Shown piece by piece: positions 60,066 through 64,000 of a stretch of DNA of 64,000 nt (position 1 is its first letter; each line of letters begins with the position of its first letter). The DNA lies in contig NZ_JADLQX010000036.1 of the NCBI RefSeq assembly GCF_015477605.1, positions 1-64,000 of the forward strand, given 5' to 3'. Position numbers and translations under genes: made by a program. The notes beneath the pieces were generated by a model that was not told the DNA's origin, did no database searches, and saw only the letters and a list, made by a program, of their open reading frames with translations. This DNA comes from Nocardia amamiensis (GTDB lineage: Bacteria; Actinomycetota; Actinomycetes; Mycobacteriales; Mycobacteriaceae).

Positions 60066-60291
60066 GGCGTCGACGCACAGCATCCGGTGGAAGCGGCGCC
60101 CGTGCCTGGGACGGTTCTCGAACTGACTGTCCGCGGCGTCCCTCCGACCGCCCAAACCTGAACTGCCAATCGGTACCACGCCGTAATCCGCTCGATATCG
60201 ACAATATCGAGCAGGCGGGCGACCGCCGTGCCGCCGCCTTCACCCGCGCCGCCCCACCAGGCCGGCCTGCCGCGACGTGACGCCTGATCGG

Positions 60292-60969
60292 TCAATGACC
60301 AATGCTGTTGTCGCCGGCTTCGACCAGGCCGCTCTCGTAGGCGAAGACGACGATCTGGGCGCGGTCGCGTAGGCCGAGTTTCGTGAGGATGCTCGAGACG
60401 TGGGACTTGACCGTCGCGGCTCCGATGAACAGTTGCGCGGCGATCTCGGCGTTGCTGGCTCCACGCGCGACGGCGACCATGACGTCGCGTTCCCGGTCGC
60501 TGAGCCGTTGCAGGCGGCTTGTCACGGCGGTGTCTATGGTGAGACGGCGTGCGAACCGGCCGATCAAGCGGCGAGTGATCGAGGGTGCGAGCAGTGCACC
60601 ACCGTCGGCCACGGTTCGCACAGCTGCGGCCAGTTGGTCGGCGGGCATGTCTTTGAGCACGAAGGCGCTGGCACCGGCCCGCAGCGCCCGGTAGACGTAT
60701 TCGTCGGGGTCGAATGTGGTCAAGATCAGCACCCGGACGTCCCAATCCGCCTCAGCCATAATTCTGGCGGTCGCTTCGAGTCCATCCATTTCGGGCATGC
60801 GGATGTCCATCAGGATCACGTCCGGACGATGCCGGTGCGCCGCCTCGATCGCCTCGAGTCCGGTTCCGGCCTCGGCCACCACTTCGATGTCGGGGTGGAT
60901 CCGCAGCACCATCGTGAAGCCGGTGCGGACCAGGGCCTGATCGTCGACGACGATGACGCGGACACTCAT
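60292..60969 (-). CDS. NarL/LuxR-type response regulator
   Basis: The 225-residue regulator has a receiver domain with the acidic pair VDD (9-10), phospho-acceptor D55 in LMDIRMPEMDG, the Thr in LILTTFD and the Lys in FVLKDMPA. A C-terminal LuxR helix-turn-helix follows (LSDRERDVMVAVARGASNAE, then TVKSHVSSILTKLGLRDR). It is predicted to be phosphorylated by the histidine kinase encoded 37 nt upstream in the same operon. ATG 60969 is chosen; the longer frame is poor. Confidence 0.92.
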   Translation of the reverse strand: MSVRVIVVDDQALVRTGFTMVLRIHPDIEVVAEAGTGLEAIEAAHRHRPDVILMDIRMPEMDGLEATARIMAEADWDVRVLILTTFDPDEYVYRALRAGASAFVLKDMPADQLAAAVRTVADGGALLAPSITRRLIGRFARRLTIDTAVTSRLQRLSDRERDVMVAVARGASNAEIAAQLFIGAATVKSHVSSILTKLGLRDRAQIVVFAYESGLVEAGDNSIGH

Positions 60970-61006
60970 GCCGGGATATGCCCCGGCGCGAATGGGTTCT
61001 CGGAAT

Positions 61007-62224
61007 TCACGGCTGCGGCCCTCCAATGGGTAGCTGGGCGAGCACTCGGAAACCGCCGCCGGGTCGCGGGCCCGTCTGGAGGCTGCCACCCAACAGTAGG
61101 GCCCGTTCGCGCATACCGATGATCCCGTGACCGGCCGGGCGCTTGTCGATACTCGGCCCCGGTCGTGTCGCGCGGCCGTCATCGAGTACTTCTATCGTGA
61201 TGCCCTGACCACACTGCGTGCCGCGTAGGTGCACTTCGGTCCGGGTCCGCGGGCCGCTGTGCTTGAGCACGTTGGTCAGCGCTTCCTGCACGATGCGATA
61301 CGCCGACAGTTCCACGCGAGCCGCCAAGGGGGTACGAACGTTCTCGGTCGTGATCGAGATATCGAGGCCCGCTCGGCGCACCTCCTCGACGAGACCGGGA
61401 AGGTCGGCAAGGCCGGGTTGCGGACCGAGCCCGTCATGATCGAGGTCCGGCCGCAGCACTCCCAGCAGATGGCGCAGTTCGTCCAGCGCTTGACGCCCGG
61501 CGTCCTCGACCGCGGCCATCGCCTGGTGGGCCGCCTCGGGGTCGTGGGTGGCCACGACCTTGGCGGCCCCGGCTTGCACCGTCATCATGCTCACTCGGTG
61601 AGCGACCACATCGTGGAGTTCGCGGGCGATGCGGGTACGTTCCTCGGTGCGGATCCGGCGTTCCTCGTCGGCTTGTTCCCGGCGCAGCCGCTCGGCGCGT
61701 TCGGCGCGCAGACGCAACCGGCGGCCGACGTACCACGCCAGTTCCATGGCGACGAGGCCGGTGACGATCTCCGCCCAGGTGGCGTGCGCGAGCAGGCCAT
61801 CGACGGTGACCACGACAAAGCCACCCCCGACACCGACATAGCCCCGTCTCAGCTCGCCGGAGTAGCGCCCCGTGCTGTACAGCGCGACGATCGCCATGCC
61901 GCCGAAGTCGGAATTCTCCGAAATCAACGCCACGACCAGCCAGGACAGCAGCGTCACCGCCAGGACCGGCACGGGTGCGCTGCGGCGCCAGTACAGCGCC
62001 GCGCTCGCCACAGCGGAAACCAGCAGCACGGCGACGGGTACCGAACCGGTTGATCGGAGGGCGATCGCGTCTCCGGGCGCGTCCACGACGTGCACGGCCA
62101 GCAGGAACATCGTGACCGCGAGGCTGGCGTCCGAGATGCGTGGCCAGCGGGTGAACGGGCCCCGGAATCGCTTCGACGTGCCATGCGGCGCAGGCGAGGA
62201 CCGGAGCGCGGTGCGGTCTGTCAT
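61007..62224 (-). CDS. NarL-type sensor histidine kinase
   Basis: A 405-residue HisKA_3 kinase. It has five to six N-terminal membrane helices (residues 33-165) with short loops and no large sensor domain, then the dimerisation helix with phospho-acceptor H204 in ARELHDVVAHRVSMM. The HATPase domain holds the N-box (VQEALTNVLKHS) and GHGIIGMRERALLLGG. This architecture is that of intramembrane-sensing actinobacterial kinases. It is transcribed with the response regulator and divergent from an MMPL transporter, the usual target layout. Confidence 0.92.
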   Translation of the reverse strand: MTDRTALRSSPAPHGTSKRFRGPFTRWPRISDASLAVTMFLLAVHVVDAPGDAIALRSTGSVPVAVLLVSAVASAALYWRRSAPVPVLAVTLLSWLVVALISENSDFGGMAIVALYSTGRYSGELRRGYVGVGGGFVVVTVDGLLAHATWAEIVTGLVAMELAWYVGRRLRLRAERAERLRREQADEERRIRTEERTRIARELHDVVAHRVSMMTVQAGAAKVVATHDPEAAHQAMAAVEDAGRQALDELRHLLGVLRPDLDHDGLGPQPGLADLPGLVEEVRRAGLDISITTENVRTPLAARVELSAYRIVQEALTNVLKHSGPRTRTEVHLRGTQCGQGITIEVLDDGRATRPGPSIDKRPAGHGIIGMRERALLLGGSLQTGPRPGGGFRVLAQLPIGGPQP

Positions 62225-62490
62225 CGCCCCGGGACCCGGTGGCCGTTGCGAGATGAGTCGATGCGCACCAGGCAACGGTAGGCCACACCGGGACGGGCAG
62301 TCATCACGCTCCGTGCGGATACCGCCTCCGCCGCCAGGAGGAGGACTGCGGCCCGGCAACCCGACGCGCGGGGGGAAGCGAATCCTCTTGCGGCGGGCGA
62401 CCGCGCAGGTGCCTGCCGCCCACGATGGAACCCGTTGTCCACCAAGCGCCTTCGGAACAACCGGCGGCCATCGCCCAGGAGCCCGTGATC

Positions 62491-64000
62491 ATGAACCGAC
62501 TAACCCGCCGCATCGGCGACATCAGTGCCCGCCGCCCCTGGGCAATCATCGCTGCCTGGGTGGCCACTGTCGCCCTCGTGTTGACACTGGCCGGGACTGC
62601 GGGCGGCCCGTTCATCGACGACTTCGTCGCGCCGGGCAGCCAGAGCGAGCAGGCAATGGAACTGCTCGAGCAACGCTTCCCCGAAGCGGCCGACGGCAGT
62701 GCCATGGCGGTTTTCGCCGCGCCGCCGGGGGAGCGGCTCGACGGTTACCGCTCCGCCGTCGATGCCGCGGGTGTCCTGGTCGCCGACGTGGAGCACGTCG
62801 CCGCGGTGACCGACCCGTTCGCCACGGGCACAATTTCTCCCGACGGGCGGATCGGCTACGCCGAAATCACCTTCGATCTGCCGTCGACCGATCTGGGGCC
62901 GAAAGTACTGGACGCGCTTTTCGCGGCGATGGCACCGGCACGGGACGCCGGTGTCACGGCGGAACTCGGTGGCGACGCGGCGTTCATCAACGCCGATACC
63001 GAGACCTCGGGTGCGGAGGCCGCTGGTGTGCTGGCCGCGCTGATCGTGCTGGTCGTCGCGTTCGGCAGCATCGTGGCCGCACTACTTCCGATAGCGCTGG
63101 CCGTGATCACGGTTGCCGCCGGAGTCGGTGGCATCGTGGTACTGGCCGCCGCCCTGGACGTCTCCTCGGCGGCACCGACGATCGGCGCGATGATCGGCCT
63201 CGGTGTCGGCATCGATTACGCCCTGTTCATCGTGGCCCGCTACCGCGAGAACCGCGCCGCTGGCCAGCACAACGCGGCAGCGCTGTCCAACGCGATGGGA
63301 ACCGCGGGCTCCGCCGTGCTGTTCGCGGCCGGCACCGTCGTCGTGGCCATGACAGCCCTCGTGCTGACCGGTGTCGGATTCCTGACCTCGATCGGTCTCA
63401 GCACCTCGCTGGTGGTGCTGATTGCCGTCACGACCGCGCTCACGTTGTTGCCTGCGCTGCTGTCACTGCTCGGCGACCACATCGACGCCGGGCGCCTGCT
63501 TGGCCGCGATCGCCCAGCCCTGCAGCCGACGGGCACGGCGTGGTGGCGCTTCGCGCATCGGATCGCCGCGCGGCCGTGGCCGTATCTGATCGTCGCCGCA
63601 GTGGTGCTGATGGCATTGGCAGCCCCGGCTTTCAGCATGCGCACGGGCTTCCCGGACGCCGGTGACGACTCGACGAGCACCACGCACCGCCGCGCCTACG
63701 ACCTGCTTGCCGACGGTTTCGGGCCGGGCTTCAACGGCCCGCTGTTGCTTGTCGCCGATCTGCGCAGCCCGGGAGTCGATGCCGGGCACATTCCTGCGCT
63801 GGCCGAGCGCATCGCCGCCGACGACGGGATCGTGGCCGTGGGCGTGCCCCGGACCTCGTCCGCCGGTGACACGGTCGTGCTGTCGGCGATACCCGCCACC
63901 GGTCCCGCGGACGCGGCGACGGCGGAAACCCTGCGGCGCGTCCGCGACCTTCTGCCGGACAACGTCGCCGTCTCGGGCCTGACAGCGATGACCGACGATC
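62491..64000 (+). CDS. MMPL family transporter (3' part beyond window)
   Basis: The frame from ATG 62491 stays open to the window edge (503 codons). An RND-type MMPL transporter: a first helix at residues 19-36, a periplasmic domain to about 185, then helices two to six containing the family core GVGIDYALFIVARYREN near residues 233-249, a helix at about 370-390 and the beginning of the second periplasmic domain. GGAG is 9 nt upstream. MMPL proteins export lipids or drugs in mycobacteria and relatives. The divergent two-component system probably regulates it; the 266-nt gap between them shows no gene. Confidence 0.9.
   Translation, partial: MNRLTRRIGDISARRPWAIIAAWVATVALVLTLAGTAGGPFIDDFVAPGSQSEQAMELLEQRFPEAADGSAMAVFAAPPGERLDGYRSAVDAAGVLVADVEHVAAVTDPFATGTISPDGRIGYAEITFDLPSTDLGPKVLDALFAAMAPARDAGVTAELGGDAAFINADTETSGAEAAGVLAALIVLVVAFGSIVAALLPIALAVITVAAGVGGIVVLAAALDVSSAAPTIGAMIGLGVGIDYALFIVARYRENRAAGQHNAAALSNAMGTAGSAVLFAAGTVVVAMTALVLTGVGFLTSIGLSTSLVVLIAVTTALTLLPALLSLLGDHIDAGRLLGRDRPALQPTGTAWWRFAHRIAARPWPYLIVAAVVLMALAAPAFSMRTGFPDAGDDSTSTTHRRAYDLLADGFGPGFNGPLLLVADLRSPGVDAGHIPALAERIAADDGIVAVGVPRTSSAGDTVVLSAIPATGPADAATAETLRRVRDLLPDNVAVSGLTAMTDD

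Noticed and set aside
1..64000. CRISPR arrays, integrases, transposases and rRNA genes
   Set aside because: I looked for evenly spaced repeats, recombinase or transposase motifs and rRNA-like blocks and found none.

Overview
The window is high-GC DNA with dense short operons, frequent GTG/TTG starts, a Tat-exported enzyme, an SPW-repeat protein, many TetR/MarR regulators and several atypical NmrA-like reductases. This points to an actinomycete, most likely a Nocardia-like member of the Mycobacteriales. The genus is an inference from gene style, not from a marker gene. No rRNA or tRNA gene, IS element, integrase or CRISPR array is visible.

Region 1 (1-9.4 kb) is catabolic. It holds the tail of an aldehyde dehydrogenase, then a three-gene operon with overlapping stops and starts: a C-C bond hydrolase, an extradiol dioxygenase and an FAD hydroxylase. 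A convergent TetR gene follows; its own upstream palindrome recurs in the operon promoter. Next come a Tat-exported amidohydrolase and a three-gene sugar-type ABC importer on the other strand. Region 2 (9.4-22.6 kb) is a chain of redox and regulatory genes: FabG-like SDR, SRPBCC protein, F420/PPOX-like protein, five NmrA/NAD(P)-binding paralogues, two TetR, two MarR and one LuxR-type regulator. Many intergenic gaps carry clear palindromic operators.

Region 3 (22.9-28 kb) has a membrane acyltransferase with a fused SGNH domain and a 938-residue PLP decarboxylase. Region 4 (28-41 kb) is accessory in character. It starts with a decayed branched-chain amino-acid (Liv) ABC cluster. Then comes the most unusual block, a co-directional four-gene operon (29.9-36.07 kb) encoding a P-loop ATPase with a duplicated N-terminal helical module, an unrecognised 350-residue protein, a NYN-domain nuclease-like protein with helix-turn-helix-like C-terminal parts, and a two-TM protein. 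It ends in a strong hairpin. It looks like an undescribed NTPase plus RNase conflict (defence) system. After it lie a broken TetR with intact operators, a membrane-anchored pentapeptide-repeat protein and an ADP-ribosylglycohydrolase, bracketed by a 45-nt imperfect direct repeat (84% identical).

Region 5 (41-60 kb) is about membranes and cations: an ABC-2 exporter whose ATPase is frameshifted, TrkH/TrkA potassium uptake plus a second TrkA-like protein, TerD, a second acyltransferase-SGNH protein, NhaA, a multi-spanning membrane protein and another ABC exporter. Dispersed through it are four near-identical copies, plus one diverged copy, of a short leader motif (GCCGGGAAGTCTGGTCGGC). Each copy has a downstream complementary arm, in most cases next to a Shine-Dalgarno-like stretch. 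This looks like a structured cis-regulatory RNA. Several pseudogenes (AbrB-like, universal stress protein, YnfA, NhaA fragment) lie between the genes. Region 6 (60.3-64 kb) is a NarL-type two-component system divergent from an MMPL transporter cut by the window edge.
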